Below are positions 18,963-29,163 of a DNA stretch of 64,000 nucleotides, in pieces. The DNA is from Aeromonas lacus. Lineage in GTDB: Bacteria > Pseudomonadota > Gammaproteobacteria > Enterobacterales > Aeromonadaceae. Where the stretch lies: contig NZ_JRGM01000135.1 of the NCBI RefSeq assembly GCF_000764665.1, positions 87,337-151,336 of the forward strand. Direction: 5' to 3'. The notes below the pieces were generated by a model. That model had not been told where the DNA came from. It worked only from the letters and a program-made list of their open reading frames with translations, and searched no databases. The first letter of the stretch is position 1, and every line of letters begins with the position of its first letter. The translations under genes and the position numbers were made by a program.

Positions 18963-18991
18963 CTTGATATTTGGATCGTTGTCCCCATCTA
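18963..18991 (+). promoter_or_regulatory. Heat-shock (sigma-32) promoter of htpG
   Basis: CTTGATA, a 13-bp spacer, then CCCCATCTA. The -10 element is a perfect match to the RpoH consensus CCCCATNTA and the -35 differs from CTTGAAA at one base. It lies 43 bp upstream of the htpG start. Confidence 0.88.
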
Positions 18992-19033
18992 GGTTGGGCG
19001 TATGTTCAACCCGATGTTTCTGAGGATTGGTCC

Positions 19034-20947
19034 ATGACCCAAAGTGTTCATGCCGAAACCCACGGCTTTCAAACTGAAGTCAAACAACTGCTGAGCCTGA
19101 TGGCTCACAGCCTCTACTCCAACAAAGAAGTATTCCTGCGCGAGCTGATTTCCAACGCATCCGATGCGGCGGACAAGCTGCGCTTCAAGGCGCTTTCCGA
19201 TGCCTCTTTGTTCGAAAACGACGGCCAGTTGCGTGTGCGCCTGGTGGTGGACAAAGAGAAGCGTACCCTGACCATCTCCGATAACGGGATCGGTATGACC
19301 CGTGATCAGGTGATTGAGCACCTGGGTACCATCGCCAAGTCCGGCACCGCAGAATTCTTCAAAAACCTCTCCGGCGATCAGGGACGCGATTCCCAGCTGA
19401 TCGGTCAGTTCGGGGTCGGTTTCTACTCCGCCTTTATCGTTGCCGACAAGGTGACCGTGGTTTCCCGCGCAGCCGGTACTGCTCCGGAGCAGGGCGTGCA
19501 GTGGGAGTCGGAAGGGGAAGGCTCCTTCACCGTCGCTGACGTGACCAAAGAGGGTCGCGGTACCGACGTCATCCTGCACCTGCGCGCCGAAGAGGAGGAG
19601 TTCCTCGACGACTGGCGCCTGCGTTCCGTGGTGAGCAAATACTCCGACCACATCAGCGTGCCGGTCGAGATGTTCAAAGAGGGCACCCCGGATCGTGAAG
19701 AGGATGGTGAGACCATTGTCGGCACTCCGGGTGAGTGGGAGCAGGTCAACCGCGCGACAGCACTGTGGACCCGCAACCCGAAAGATATCAAGGACGAAGA
19801 GTATCAGGAGTTTTACAAGCACGTCGCCCACGACTTTGAAGATCCGCTGCTCTGGGGTCACAACCGGGTGGAAGGGGCGCAGGAGTACACCAGCCTGCTC
19901 TACGTGCCGGCCCGCGCTCCGTTCGACCTCTACAACCGCGAGCAGAAGCACGGTCTGAAGCTCTACGTGCAGCGCGTCTTCATCATGGATGACGCCGAGC
20001 AGTTTATGCCGACCTACCTGCGCTTCGTCAAAGGGGTGCTGGACTCCAACGATCTGCCGCTCAACGTCAGCCGTGAAATCCTGCAGGACAACAAGGTGAC
20101 CGCCTCCCTGCGCAAGGCTTGCTCCAAGCGCGTCCTGACCATGCTCTCCAAGCTGGCGAAAGACGATGCTGAGAAGTACGCCAAGTTCTGGAGCGAGTTC
20201 GGCAATGTGCTCAAAGAGGGCCCGGCCGAGGATTACGCCAACCGCGAAGAGATCGCCAAGCTCCTGCGCTTTGCCAGCACCGCTGGCGAGGGCGAAGCCC
20301 AGACCGTTTCGCTGGAGGATTACGTTGGCCGCATGAAGGAAGGTCAGCAGAAGATTTACTACATCACCGCCGACTCTTATGCCGCAGCCAAGAACAGCCC
20401 GCACCTCGAGATCTTCCGCAAGAAGGGCGTCGAAGTGCTGCTGATGTGGGAGCGTGTGGACGAGTGGTTGATGAGCCACCTGACCGAGTTCGATGGCAAG
20501 CAGCTCATCTCCGTCACCCGTGGCGAACTGGATCTCGGCGATCTGGAAGATGAAGCATCCAAGCAGGCGCAGGAGGAGGCCGAAAAAGCCAACGCCGGTC
20601 TGGTTGAGCGGGTCAAGAAGAGCCTCGGTGAAGCGGTGAAAGAGGTGCGTGTCACCCACCGTCTGACCGACTCCCCCTCCTGCATCGTCACCGACGCCTA
20701 CGGCATGAGCACCCAGATGATCAAGCTGATGCGCGCCGCCGGCCAGCCGGTGCCGGAGCAGAAGTACATTCTGGAGCTCAACCCCGACCACGCGCTGGTG
20801 AAGAAACTCGACACCATTCAGGATGAAGCGCTGTTTGGCGAGTGGGTCACCCTGCTGCATGAACAGGCCCAGCTGGCCGAACAGGGCGGGCTGAACGATC
20901 CGGCGAGCTTCGTCTCCCGCATCAACCGCCTGCTGCTGCAAGCCTAA
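19034..20947 (+). CDS. htpG: Chaperone HtpG (Hsp90)
   Basis: 637 residues. The N-terminal GHKL ATPase domain has the Hsp90 motifs [20 protein letters not shown] and [11 protein letters not shown]. The middle domain includes [22 protein letters not shown] and LNVSREILQ, and the C-terminal dimerisation domain ends at about residue 637. ATG 19034 follows GAGGATT; an upstream in-frame TTG would place the start within the promoter. This is a cytosolic ATP-dependent chaperone induced by heat through the RpoH promoter just upstream. Confidence 0.98.
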   Translation: MTQSVHAETHGFQTEVKQLLSLMAHSLYSNKEVFLRELISNASDAADKLRFKALSDASLFENDGQLRVRLVVDKEKRTLTISDNGIGMTRDQVIEHLGTIAKSGTAEFFKNLSGDQGRDSQLIGQFGVGFYSAFIVADKVTVVSRAAGTAPEQGVQWESEGEGSFTVADVTKEGRGTDVILHLRAEEEEFLDDWRLRSVVSKYSDHISVPVEMFKEGTPDREEDGETIVGTPGEWEQVNRATALWTRNPKDIKDEEYQEFYKHVAHDFEDPLLWGHNRVEGAQEYTSLLYVPARAPFDLYNREQKHGLKLYVQRVFIMDDAEQFMPTYLRFVKGVLDSNDLPLNVSREILQDNKVTASLRKACSKRVLTMLSKLAKDDAEKYAKFWSEFGNVLKEGPAEDYANREEIAKLLRFASTAGEGEAQTVSLEDYVGRMKEGQQKIYYITADSYAAAKNSPHLEIFRKKGVEVLLMWERVDEWLMSHLTEFDGKQLISVTRGELDLGDLEDEASKQAQEEAEKANAGLVERVKKSLGEAVKEVRVTHRLTDSPSCIVTDAYGMSTQMIKLMRAAGQPVPEQKYILELNPDHALVKKLDTIQDEALFGEWVTLLHEQAQLAEQGGLNDPASFVSRINRLLLQA

Positions 20948-20964
20948 GTTGCAACTCCGATAAC

Positions 20965-20995
20965 AAAAAGCCCACTGCATGCAGTGGGCTTTTTT
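20965..20995 (+). terminator. Intrinsic terminator after htpG
   Basis: A fully palindromic stem GCCCACTGCATGCAGTGGGC flanked by A5 and T6. The symmetry means it can also end the convergent sap operon transcript, whose last gene stops at 21053. Confidence 0.92.
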
Positions 20996-21052
20996 GATCC
21001 TGCCGTGTGAGAACGGCGAAACACGGCGGCAAGGGAGGTGGCCAGCGCCTCT

Positions 21053-21874
21053 CTATTTGCGATATTCGTTGTTGTAGTTCTGGATGAGACGTCGGGTCAC
21101 CTCATGCTGGGGGTCGGCAAACACCTTGAGGGTCTTGCCGCGCTCCACCACCCGCCCTTCATGCATTACCAGCACCTCGTCGCTGATATGGCTGACGATA
21201 CCCAAATCGTTGGCCACCAGCACATAGCTCAGCCCCATGGTCTCCTGCATCTCCAGCAGCAGGTTGATGATCTGGGAGCGTACCGAGATATCCAGAGTGG
21301 TGAGTGCTTCGTCGGCCACCACGATTTTGGGGTTGAGGATCAGAGCCCTCGCCAGAGCCACCCGCTGCTGCTGACCGGAGGAGAGCATCTGCGGGTAGAA
21401 GAGGGCGTGATCGGGCAGCATGCCCACCATGCGCAGGGTCTGCACCACCTTCTCGCGGCGCTCCTCTTCGGTCATTTCGGTGTTGAGGCGCAGCGGCGTC
21501 TCCAGAATTTGGCCGACCCGGATCTTGCGGTTCAGTGAGGTATTGGGATCCTGAAAGATCATCCGCAGCAGCTTGCAGCGGGTCTGGTAATCGCCATGCA
21601 CCATCAGCTGGCCGTCGATGGCGATGTCACCGCTGGTGGGCTCGATCATGCCGGCCAGAATGCGGGCCAGGGTGCTCTTGCCGGAGCCCGCTTCACCGAC
21701 GATGGCCAGGGTCTGGCCAACTTCAAGGTCAAACGAGAGGGGCTTGATCGCCTCCACTGCCTGACGACGGAACAGGCCGGTACGGTTCTGGTAGGTTTTG
21801 CTGAGGCCCCTCACTTGCAGCAGGGAGGGCTCAATCACATGTGCCTCTCTGGCGGGTGCGTTACTGGTCATCAT
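21053..21874 (-). CDS. sapF: Peptide transport ATP-binding protein SapF
   Basis: 273-residue ABC ATPase: Walker [10 protein letters not shown], signature [15 protein letters not shown] and Walker B IVVADEAL. It pairs with SapD to energise the SapBC permease. The start ATG overlaps the sapD stop (ATGA) and has a GGAGGAG site; a longer in-frame version would lie within sapD. Last gene of sapABCDF, ending next to the shared terminator. Confidence 0.93.
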   Translation of the reverse strand: MMTSNAPAREAHVIEPSLLQVRGLSKTYQNRTGLFRRQAVEAIKPLSFDLEVGQTLAIVGEAGSGKSTLARILAGMIEPTSGDIAIDGQLMVHGDYQTRCKLLRMIFQDPNTSLNRKIRVGQILETPLRLNTEMTEEERREKVVQTLRMVGMLPDHALFYPQMLSSGQQQRVALARALILNPKIVVADEALTTLDISVRSQIINLLLEMQETMGLSYVLVANDLGIVSHISDEVLVMHEGRVVERGKTLKVFADPQHEVTRRLIQNYNNEYRK

Positions 21875-22869
21875 TTTTTCGGCTCCTCCATGTTCAGAGG
21901 GAAGTGGCAGCTGAACTGGTGTCCCTTCACCTTGTTCATCACCGGGGTCTGTACGCACTGCTTCTGGGCATAGGGGCAGCGCGGGCCGAGTCGGCAGCCG
22001 ATAGGCAGGTGCTGCAGTGGCGGGATGACGCCGGGCAGGGTTTCGAGGCGCGACTTGTGGCGCACCAGCTTGTCAAAGTCGGGGATCGACTTGAGCAGTG
22101 CATCGGTATAGGGGTGATGCGGCGTCTCCAGGATCTGCTCGCGGGTGCCCACCTCCACCATCTGGCCGCAGTACATCACGTTGATGGTGTCAGTCAGGTT
22201 GGCGATGGCGGCGATGTCGTTGCTGATGATGAGGATGGTGGTGTTGCCCAGCTTGTTCATCTTGTCCAGCAGCCGCAGGATCTGGGAGTGGGTGGTGGAC
22301 TCCATGGCGCTGGTCGGTTCGTCAGCCACCAGCAGGCGCGGCTGGTTGGCAATCGCCATGGCGATCATCACCTTCTGGCACATGCCATCAGACAGCTCAT
22401 GAGGATAGGCGCGCATCACCTTGCGGTGATCCTTGACCCCGACCCGGTGCAGCAGGGCGATAGCCCGCTTCTTGCGCCACTGGAAGCGCTGCCAGAACTG
22501 TCCCTCGAACGAATCGGTCGGGATCGCCTCTTCCAGCTGGGTGCCGATCTCCTCGGAGGGGTCGAGACAGCTGATGGGATCCTGGAAGATCATGGCGATC
22601 TCGCGGCCCATGATGCGGCGCCGCTCGCGGGGCTCCATGGTCAGCAGATCCATGTCGTTGAAGCGCATCCGGTCGGCGCGCACCGTCCAGTTATCCTTTT
22701 CGATGCCGACGATCACTTTGGCGATCAGGCTCTTGCCCGAGCCGGATTCGCCGACCAGTCCGCGGATCTCCCCCTCGTTGAGGGTGAGGCTCACCTTGTC
22801 CACCGCCTTCACCTTGCCCTGCGGTGTGTCGATCTCGATGGTGAGATTGCGTATATCTAGCAACGGCAT
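21871..22869 (-). CDS. sapD: Peptide transport ATP-binding protein SapD
   Basis: 332-residue ABC ATPase of the Opp/Dpp/Sap type. Walker [10 protein letters not shown], a signature region read as [15 protein letters not shown] (a deviation from LSGGQ also seen in SapD proteins) and Walker [12 protein letters not shown] are visible. The oligopeptide transporter C-terminal extension has the Cys-containing [12 protein letters not shown] segment. SapD also influences Trk potassium uptake in enterobacteria. It overlaps sapC by one base and sapF by four. Confidence 0.94.
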   Translation of the reverse strand: MPLLDIRNLTIEIDTPQGKVKAVDKVSLTLNEGEIRGLVGESGSGKSLIAKVIVGIEKDNWTVRADRMRFNDMDLLTMEPRERRRIMGREIAMIFQDPISCLDPSEEIGTQLEEAIPTDSFEGQFWQRFQWRKKRAIALLHRVGVKDHRKVMRAYPHELSDGMCQKVMIAMAIANQPRLLVADEPTSAMESTTHSQILRLLDKMNKLGNTTILIISNDIAAIANLTDTINVMYCGQMVEVGTREQILETPHHPYTDALLKSIPDFDKLVRHKSRLETLPGVIPPLQHLPIGCRLGPRCPYAQKQCVQTPVMNKVKGHQFSCHFPLNMEEPKK

Positions 22870-23762
22870 CAGTCATTCCCCTCTTTGAGCGCTTCACGGA
22901 TGCCTTCACCGACCAGATTGGTGACCAGCACGCTGAACAGAATGGCGATGCCGGGCAGGGTGACGGTCCAGGGGGCGAGATAGATGAGATCGCTCGAGTC
23001 AGCCAGCATGGCACCCCACTCCGACTGGGGCGTCTGGGCGCCGAGGCCGAGAAAACCGACCGCCGAAATATCGAGGATGGCAGCTGAGAGGGTGCGGGTG
23101 GTCTGGGCCACCAGGGTCTCGACGATATTGGGCAAAATGGCCAGCCGCATGATCCGCAAGGGGGGCGAACCATCGAGCCTGCTGGCGATGATGTACTCCT
23201 TCTGCATCTCGGCATGCACCGCGTTGTAGGTAGCCCGGATAAACGGCGGGATCAGCGCGAGGGTGATGGCGATCAGGGTGTTGCCAAGACCCGGCCCCAT
23301 GATGGCGACCATGATGATGGCCATCAGCAGGGAGGGGATGGAGAGCAGGGTATCGAGCAGATGGTGCAGCACGCTCGATTTAAGCCCCTTGCTCATGCCG
23401 CCGAGGATGCCGATGGCAGAACCCACCACCATGGCGATCACCACCACGATAAGGGCGCAGCCGAAGGTGAGCCGCGCGCCGACCACCAAGCGGGAGAGGA
23501 TATCCCGTCCCAGATCGTCGGTGCCGAGGAAGAAGTCGATATTGCCGTTGTTGGCCCAGGAGGGGGCCAGCAGCAGATGCTCGGCATGCTGCTCATCAAT
23601 GCCGTAGGGCACCACCAGCGGCCCGAACAGGGTGATGATCAGCAGCAGCAAAAAGCCCCACAGTCCTGCCATGGCAAGCGGATTGCGGCTGTAGGAGGCC
23701 CACGTCTGCTCCAGCGGCGAGAGGATCTTGAGCTCGGGATAGATGTTCGATTTATCTTGCAT
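22869..23762 (-). CDS. sapC: Peptide transport permease SapC
   Basis: 297-residue inner-membrane permease of the DppC/OppC type. The N-terminal cytoplasmic stretch and first membrane segment ([18 protein letters not shown]) precede a TMD with the EAA-loop-like [17 protein letters not shown] and later [14 protein letters not shown] segment ([21 protein letters not shown]). It forms the channel with SapB. Gap to sapB is 35 nt. Confidence 0.94.
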   Translation of the reverse strand: MQDKSNIYPELKILSPLEQTWASYSRNPLAMAGLWGFLLLLIITLFGPLVVPYGIDEQHAEHLLLAPSWANNGNIDFFLGTDDLGRDILSRLVVGARLTFGCALIVVVIAMVVGSAIGILGGMSKGLKSSVLHHLLDTLLSIPSLLMAIIMVAIMGPGLGNTLIAITLALIPPFIRATYNAVHAEMQKEYIIASRLDGSPPLRIMRLAILPNIVETLVAQTTRTLSAAILDISAVGFLGLGAQTPQSEWGAMLADSSDLIYLAPWTVTLPGIAILFSVLVTNLVGEGIREALKEGND

Positions 23763-23797
23763 AGGGTACCTGGCTCCTGGTCACGCCATGAGCGCGT

Positions 23798-24757
23798 TCA
23801 ATCTTGTTTGGCATAGAGCTCTTTGCGCCGTGCCGGATAGATAAGGGTGGTGAGCAGCTCGGTGCTGACACTGATCAGGATGACGAAACTGGCGATGACC
23901 AGGGTCGCGCCGCGAATGGCGGCATAATCCTGCAGGGCGATGCTGCTGACCAGCCAGCGGCCGATGCCATGCCACTCGAACACCACCTCGGTGATCATGG
24001 CTGAGGTGAGCACACTGCCCAGTTGCAGACCGAGCAAAGGCAGTACCGGGGGCAGGGCGTTTTTCAGGCCATGGCGCCAGACGATCTGCCACTTGGAGAG
24101 GCCACGGCTCGCTGCCGCCCTGATGTAGTTCTGCTTCATCACGTCGATGAGCGAGCTGCGCACATGGCGGATCACCTCGGTCGTGGGTACCACAGCCAGC
24201 ACCAGCGAGGGGAGGATCAGGTGGCGCAAGGCATCGTGCAGCGCCGCCTGACGCCAGGGCTCCTGACTCAGCAGCACGTCGATGACGGCGATGCCGGTGA
24301 TGGGAGGCACATCATAGAGCAGGCTGATCTGTCCCGATGCCGGCAGCCAGCCGAGATCGAGGGAAAAGAACATCACCACCAGCAGCGCCAGCCAGAACAC
24401 CGGCACCGCGTAGCCGATGAGGCCGGCGGTCATGATGGAGAGATCCAGTGGCTTGCCCTGTGACAGGGCGGCCAGGGTACCTAGCGGGATCCCTACCAGC
24501 AGCGAGATGGTGAAAGCGGCCAGACAGAGGATCAGGGTCGCCGGGAAGTAGTGGCGAATTTCGTCCAGCACCGGCAGTCCGGAGACGCTGGATAGGCCGA
24601 GATCTCCGGCCAGAATATGGCGCAGGAAGTCGGGGTAGCCGCTCCAGAAGCTCATCTGATGGCCGAGCAGGCGATAGTCCAGCAGGTAGGCGACAAAGGT
24701 CAGGGCCAGCAGGGTGATGAGCAGCAGGTTGATGCGACGCAAGGTGTATAAAAGCAT
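23798..24757 (-). CDS. sapB: Peptide transport permease SapB
   Basis: 319-residue permease with an N-terminal membrane segment (LRRINLLLITLLALTFVAYLL), a TMD of about five more segments and the EAA loop (NYIRAAASRGLSKWQIVWRH). It belongs to the DppB/OppB family and partners SapC. The start lies 2 nt after sapA, so the two are cotranscribed. Confidence 0.94.
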   Translation of the reverse strand: MLLYTLRRINLLLITLLALTFVAYLLDYRLLGHQMSFWSGYPDFLRHILAGDLGLSSVSGLPVLDEIRHYFPATLILCLAAFTISLLVGIPLGTLAALSQGKPLDLSIMTAGLIGYAVPVFWLALLVVMFFSLDLGWLPASGQISLLYDVPPITGIAVIDVLLSQEPWRQAALHDALRHLILPSLVLAVVPTTEVIRHVRSSLIDVMKQNYIRAAASRGLSKWQIVWRHGLKNALPPVLPLLGLQLGSVLTSAMITEVVFEWHGIGRWLVSSIALQDYAAIRGATLVIASFVILISVSTELLTTLIYPARRKELYAKQD

Positions 24758-24759
24758 GC

Positions 24760-26361
24760 TTACTCCCGGTGAGCCTGATTGAAGGAGGTGCCGCCAAAGG
24801 GCATCAGGATCAGCCCTTCAATGTCACTGCGGCTGACCTGGGTGCGCAGGGCATGGGCCAGCGGAATGAGGGGCAGCTGCTCGTTGAGCAGGGTCTGGGC
24901 GTAGTAGTAATTGCGCAGCCGGAATGCCAGCTGGGGCGTGGTGACTGCATCGTCCAGCAGCTGGTCGAACGCCGGGCTGCACCAGCGGCTGTAGTTGTTG
25001 CCCCGCTCGACCGCCGAGCAGCTCAGCAGCTGGCGGAAGAAGTTGTCCGGGTCGGCGTTGTCGGCGATCCAGCCGGAGAGCAGGCTGTCGTACTGACCGG
25101 CGGCCAGGCGTTTCTCGATGACGGGCCACGCCTGCTGGACGATCTTGAGCTTGATGCCCACCTTGGCCAGATCGCTTCGCATCAACTGGGCGGTCTTGAG
25201 CGCATCCGGGTTGTAGGGTCTGGCATCAGGTTGCACCAGCACCTGCATCTCGAATCCCTTCTCGAGCCCTGCTTCCTTGAGCAGCTTGCGGGCCAGCGCC
25301 AGATCCGGCTTGCGCATCGGCAGGCTGGGATTGTAGCCCCACGAGAGCGGTGGCAGCAGGCTGTTGGCGGGCAGGCCGGTATCGAAATAGACCGCCTGCA
25401 ACAGGTTGTCGATATTGATGGTGCTGGCGATGGCCTGACGCACCTTGACGTTGTTGAACGGCGGCTTGCGGGTATTGAGGGCCAAAAATGCCACGTTCAT
25501 CCCTGACTGTACCGAGAGGCTGAGATCGGGATGCTGCTTGATCACCGAGAGCTGGCTGGCGGCGGGGGTGCTCATCACGTCGCACTCGCCGGTCAGCAGC
25601 TTGGCCAGCCGCTTGGACGAGCGCGGGGTGATGTCGTAGACCAGCTGCTCGATCTGGGCCGGGCCGTTCCAGTAGCCGGGATGGCGCAGATAGCGGATGA
25701 ACTCGTTGTGGCGATACTCCTTGAAGCTGAACGGGCCGGTGCCGATGGGACGGGTATCGAGCAGCGCCGGGGTACCCGCCTTGAGCATCTGCTCGGCGTA
25801 TTCGGCAGAGAGGATCACCGCATAGTCGCTGGCCAGGGTCGCGAGGAAGGAGGCGTTCGGCTGGTTCAGCTCGAACACCACCTGCTGCGGCCCCTTCTTG
25901 TAGACCCGCTTGATCAGCTGATCCTGCCCCAGACTGTAGAAGAAGGGGTAGTCGCCGCCGGAGACGTTGTGATAGGGGTGGTGCTCGTCGAGTTGACGGG
26001 CGTAGGTAAAGACCACGTCATCGGCATTGAGGGGGCGGCTTGGCTTGAACCAGGGGGTGTGGTGGAAACTCACCCCTTTGCGCAGGGTCAGGGTATAGGT
26101 GAGGCCATCCTCGCTCACATGCCAGTTGGTGGCGAGCGCCGGCTCCAGTGCCAGGGTATTGGGGTTGACCTCCAGCAGACGGTCGTAGAGCGGACGAGCG
26201 CTGGCATCCAGCGTAACCCCGGTGTTGGAGACATGGGGGTTGAAGGAGAGGGGAGAGCCCTCAGCGCAGTAGATGAGTCCGGTCTTGGAAGCTTCGGATT
26301 GCTTGTTGCAGCCGGTGAGCAGAACCAGCAGACCGAGCAGCAAGGGTGTGAGCATTCTCAT
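24760..26361 (-). CDS. sapA: Peptide-binding protein SapA, lipoprotein form
   Basis: 533-residue solute-binding protein of the extracellular family 5 (DppA/OppA/SapA). The N-terminus, MRMLTPLLLGLLVLLTGCNK, has a lipobox LTGC, so it is probably lipid-anchored. Family landmarks include LTYTLTLRKGVSFH and DVVFTYARQL. Sap systems bind cationic antimicrobial peptides and contribute to resistance; haem and polyamine substrates are also reported in relatives. The start at 26361 is chosen to place the signal peptide at the N-terminus; no strong ribosome site is seen. pspF ends 77 bp upstream on the same strand. Confidence 0.9.
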   Translation of the reverse strand: MRMLTPLLLGLLVLLTGCNKQSEASKTGLIYCAEGSPLSFNPHVSNTGVTLDASARPLYDRLLEVNPNTLALEPALATNWHVSEDGLTYTLTLRKGVSFHHTPWFKPSRPLNADDVVFTYARQLDEHHPYHNVSGGDYPFFYSLGQDQLIKRVYKKGPQQVVFELNQPNASFLATLASDYAVILSAEYAEQMLKAGTPALLDTRPIGTGPFSFKEYRHNEFIRYLRHPGYWNGPAQIEQLVYDITPRSSKRLAKLLTGECDVMSTPAASQLSVIKQHPDLSLSVQSGMNVAFLALNTRKPPFNNVKVRQAIASTINIDNLLQAVYFDTGLPANSLLPPLSWGYNPSLPMRKPDLALARKLLKEAGLEKGFEMQVLVQPDARPYNPDALKTAQLMRSDLAKVGIKLKIVQQAWPVIEKRLAAGQYDSLLSGWIADNADPDNFFRQLLSCSAVERGNNYSRWCSPAFDQLLDDAVTTPQLAFRLRNYYYAQTLLNEQLPLIPLAHALRTQVSRSDIEGLILMPFGGTSFNQAHRE

Positions 26362-26438
26362 TGTTGAACCATGTTTTTGATACGCATCTGTTTTTATATG
26401 AATACGCCAGCACTGTGCTGGCTTTGTTGGTGTCGGTG

Positions 26439-27479
26439 TCAACCGGACTCTTTCTGGTCTTGTTCCGTATCGTTGTCGCCATCCTGCAGCTGATACTTGC
26501 GTAGCATGCCACGAAACTGGTGATAGCTTAAGGCCAGCAGTTGGGCGGCTTTGCGCTGATTATACTGGGATTGCTGCATCGCCTGCTTGAGTAAATTAAT
26601 CTCGAACTCCGCTACCGCCTGCTTGAGATCGAGCGGCAACACCCCGGTTGTCGCACCTTGCGGCTCGCTTTTACTCTCCTGACTGCGAGCGGCTACGGGC
26701 CGCCAGGGGGAATCAAACGGATTGATCACCAGCTCGGCCAGCGGCAACTGGGGGTTACCCTGGCGGTAGATGCTGCGCTCCACCACGTTTTTCAGCTCCC
26801 GCACGTTGCCAGGCCAGGGGTAATCCTGCAGCAGCTGGGTCGCCTTGCGCGAGAAGCCTGCAAACAGCGGATAGCCCAGCTCCCGGGTCATGCTGTGGGC
26901 AAAGTGCTCCGCCAGCATCAGGATATCTTCCCGCCGCTCCCGCAAGGGGGGGAGGGTAATCACATCAAACGCGAGCCGGTCCAGCAGATCGTGGCGAAAC
27001 AGCCCCTTGTCGGCCAGCGCCGGCAGATCCTCGTTGGTGGCGCAGACCAACCGCACATCCACCTTGAGGGGCTTGGCGCCACCCACCCGCTCGAACTCGC
27101 CATACTCGATGACCCGCAGCAGCTTCTCCTGCACCCGGGCGCTGGTAGTGGCCAGCTCGTCGAGAAACAGGGTGCCGCCATCGGCCCGCTCGAAGCGACC
27201 CTGATGGCGCTTGGCTGCACCGGTAAAGGAGCCCGCCTCGTGACCGAACAGCTCGGTCTCCAGCAGACTCTCGCTCAGAGTGGCGCAGTTGATGGTGACA
27301 AAGCTTTGATCCCAGCGCGCCGAGAGATAATGTAGGCGGTGGGCGATCAGCTCCTTGCCCGTTCCCCGTTCACCGATGATCAGCACGGGTTTGCGCAGCG
27401 GGGCGAGCCGTGAGGCCTGCTCGATGATCTCGAGGAATGCGTTGGATTCCCCCAGCAGGCTTTCCGTGGCCGTGGTCAT
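26439..27479 (-). CDS. pspF: Psp operon transcriptional activator PspF
   Basis: 346-residue enhancer-binding protein with no N-terminal sensory domain, as typical of PspF. Walker A GERGTGKE (36-43), a sigma-54 contact loop read as GSFTGA (83-88; GAFTGA in most relatives), Walker B FLDELATT around D107-E108 and a C-terminal Fis-like helix-turn-helix (QRKAAQLLALSYHQFRGMLRKY). PspF is held inactive by PspA until membrane stress. It is divergent from pspA with a shared 196-bp control region. Confidence 0.95.
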   Translation of the reverse strand: MTTATESLLGESNAFLEIIEQASRLAPLRKPVLIIGERGTGKELIAHRLHYLSARWDQSFVTINCATLSESLLETELFGHEAGSFTGAAKRHQGRFERADGGTLFLDELATTSARVQEKLLRVIEYGEFERVGGAKPLKVDVRLVCATNEDLPALADKGLFRHDLLDRLAFDVITLPPLRERREDILMLAEHFAHSMTRELGYPLFAGFSRKATQLLQDYPWPGNVRELKNVVERSIYRQGNPQLPLAELVINPFDSPWRPVAARSQESKSEPQGATTGVLPLDLKQAVAEFEINLLKQAMQQSQYNQRKAAQLLALSYHQFRGMLRKYQLQDGDNDTEQDQKESG

Positions 27480-27524
27480 AGTGATCCCTGTCGGTTGTTA
27501 AAGCTGGTCAATCTTACCAAAAGT

Positions 27525-27542
27525 TGGTGATTTTTATCACCA
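27525..27542. promoter_or_regulatory. Inverted repeat, candidate PspF binding site
   Basis: Perfect 7-bp dyad TGGTGAT-TTTT-ATCACCA in the pspF-pspA gap. It is about 100 bp upstream of the start expected from the sigma-54 promoter at 27614, where PspF enhancer sites lie in E. coli, and could also mediate pspF autoregulation. Confidence 0.6.
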
Positions 27543-27613
27543 CTTGCATGGCATCTCTTGAAACGGGGCAAAGCAGCCCCATATAAATCAACAAGTTAAA
27601 TTTCGCTCCAGAT

Positions 27614-27628
27614 TGGCACACAAGTTGC
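27614..27628 (+). promoter_or_regulatory. Sigma-54 (-24/-12) promoter of pspA
   Basis: TGGCAC-N5-TTGC, a perfect match to the core -24/-12 consensus with correct GG-GC spacing, 47 bp before the pspA start. Confidence 0.93.
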
Positions 27629-27675
27629 CATTGTCAATGGAGAAACAACGCCATGCCATTAACAGGAGTGCAATC

Positions 27676-28350
27676 ATGAGTATTTTTTCCCGTCTGGCCG
27701 ACATCATCAATTCCAACCTGACGGCCCTGCTCGACAAGGCAGAAGATCCCCAGAAGATGGTGCGCCTGATCATTCAGGAGATGGAGGATGAGCTGGTCAA
27801 GGAGCGCTCCAATCTGGCCCGCTTCCTCGCCAGCCAGAAAGAGATTGGCCGTCAGGTCGCCCGCCATCAGGAGCGGGTCGACGAGTGGCAGGCCAAGGCC
27901 GAGCTGGCCCTGACCAAGGGGCGTGAAGATCTGGCCCGCGCAGCCCTGATCGAGAAGAAAAAGCAGAGCGAGTTGTCAGAGACCCTCTACCGCGAGCAGC
28001 AAGCGGTCGATAGCGGCATCGAGAAGTTGGGTGAAGAGATCCGCCAGCTCGAAGCCAAGCTGGAAGATGCCCGTGCCCGCCAAAAAGCGATGGCCATTCG
28101 CAGCGAAGCGGCCAGCAGCCGTCTCAACGTGCAGAGCCAGGTTGCCCGTGGTGACAGTCAGGCGGTGGTGAGCAAGTTCGAGCGGATAGAGCGTCGCATC
28201 GACGAGATGGAGGCCCGCGCCGATCTGGGTCAGTCCGACAAGGCGCTGGCGCAGCAGTTTGCCGAGCTGGAAGTGGACGATCAGATCAGTCGCGAGCTGG
28301 AGGCGATGCGCCAAAAGCTGGGTCAGCGTGACGGCCAGCAGGGAGAGTAA
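27676..28350 (+). CDS. pspA: Phage shock protein A
   Basis: 224-residue PspA/IM30 family protein, almost wholly alpha-helical coiled coil. The start SIFSRLADIINSNLTALLDKA contains the amphipathic helix and the MVRLIIQEMEDELV segment typical of the family. It binds stressed inner membrane and restrains PspF when idle. ATG 27676 follows AGGAG; the open frame upstream runs through the promoter and is ignored. Confidence 0.97.
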   Translation: MSIFSRLADIINSNLTALLDKAEDPQKMVRLIIQEMEDELVKERSNLARFLASQKEIGRQVARHQERVDEWQAKAELALTKGREDLARAALIEKKKQSELSETLYREQQAVDSGIEKLGEEIRQLEAKLEDARARQKAMAIRSEAASSRLNVQSQVARGDSQAVVSKFERIERRIDEMEARADLGQSDKALAQQFAELEVDDQISRELEAMRQKLGQRDGQQGE

Positions 28351-28353
28351 GCG

Positions 28354-28590
28354 ATGGAGAGTCTGCTGGGTGTATTGATGGTTCCCATGGTGGTCTTCAT
28401 GGTGGTGGTGGCCCCCATCTGGCTGGTGCTGCACTACCGGGCCAAGGGGCGGATGGGCGTCGGTCTTGCCGATAGCGAGCGGGAACAGCTGCAAGGGTTG
28501 CTGGCCCGTACCGAAAAGATGCAGGAGCGGGTCGGCGCGCTGGAATCGATTCTGGATGCGGAAGTGCCCGGTTGGAGGAACAAGGTATGA
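28354..28590 (+). CDS. pspB: Phage shock protein B
   Basis: 78-residue inner-membrane protein: one N-terminal membrane segment (LGVLMVPMVVFMVVVAPIWLVL) followed by a basic stretch and a leucine-zipper-like helix. With PspC it senses membrane damage and frees PspF from PspA. It starts 3 nt after pspA. Confidence 0.95.
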   Translation: MESLLGVLMVPMVVFMVVVAPIWLVLHYRAKGRMGVGLADSEREQLQGLLARTEKMQERVGALESILDAEVPGWRNKV

Positions 28591-28991
28591 GCAGTGCAAG
28601 TCGTGAGGGGCGCAACCTCTATCGCGATCCCCGGCAGGGCAAGATTGCCGGGGTCTGCGCCGGTTTGGCAGAGTATTTCGGGGTAGAGACCTGGATCGTG
28701 CGGCTGCTGGCCATCAGTGGCCTTATTTTCGCCGGGTTCATCACCTTCACCGCTTACATTGCCGCCTGGTTCTTGCTCGACAAAAAGCCGGTCACCCTCT
28801 ATTCCCAGGAGGATGCCGATTTTGCCGAGGTGCGGATGAAGGCGCGCAGCTGGCAGGCGGGTGTCACCCCCCAACAGGCGCTGGGCCGTGTCGCGCAGGA
28901 ACTTGACGCGCTGGAGCCCAGAGTTCAGCGGATTGAGAAGCTGGTGACCTCCCGCGAGTTCACCCTGCAGCGGGAATTTCGCAAGCTGTAG
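28587..28991 (+). CDS. pspC: Phage shock protein C
   Basis: 134 residues. The PspC domain (NLYRDPRQGKIAGVCAGLAEYFG) precedes a hydrophobic region (residues about 45-72), followed by a C-terminal helix. The start ATG overlaps the pspB stop as ATGA and has GGAGGA upstream. No pspD-like gene follows; the next gene is ycjX after about 170 bp. Confidence 0.94.
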   Translation: MSSASREGRNLYRDPRQGKIAGVCAGLAEYFGVETWIVRLLAISGLIFAGFITFTAYIAAWFLLDKKPVTLYSQEDADFAEVRMKARSWQAGVTPQQALGRVAQELDALEPRVQRIEKLVTSREFTLQREFRKL

Positions 28992-29163
28992 TGCCTGCCG
29001 AAAGTGCCTGCCCAAGCACTCAATGTCGATGGTGGTGCCTTCAGTGATGCTCCATCATCGACGCCACTCAGGCTGATTGACCATCCAGATATGGATAGCC
29101 AGTTTGCCTTGTCGCACGGCCAATCACGCCGGATGCAACCACCAAGGGAGAACGGGTCAAGCC

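Noticed and set aside
18989..20980. 663-codon open frame antisense to htpG
   Set aside because: It mirrors htpG, a clear Hsp90 gene; the long antisense frame follows from GC-rich codon bias and shows no recognisable domain.
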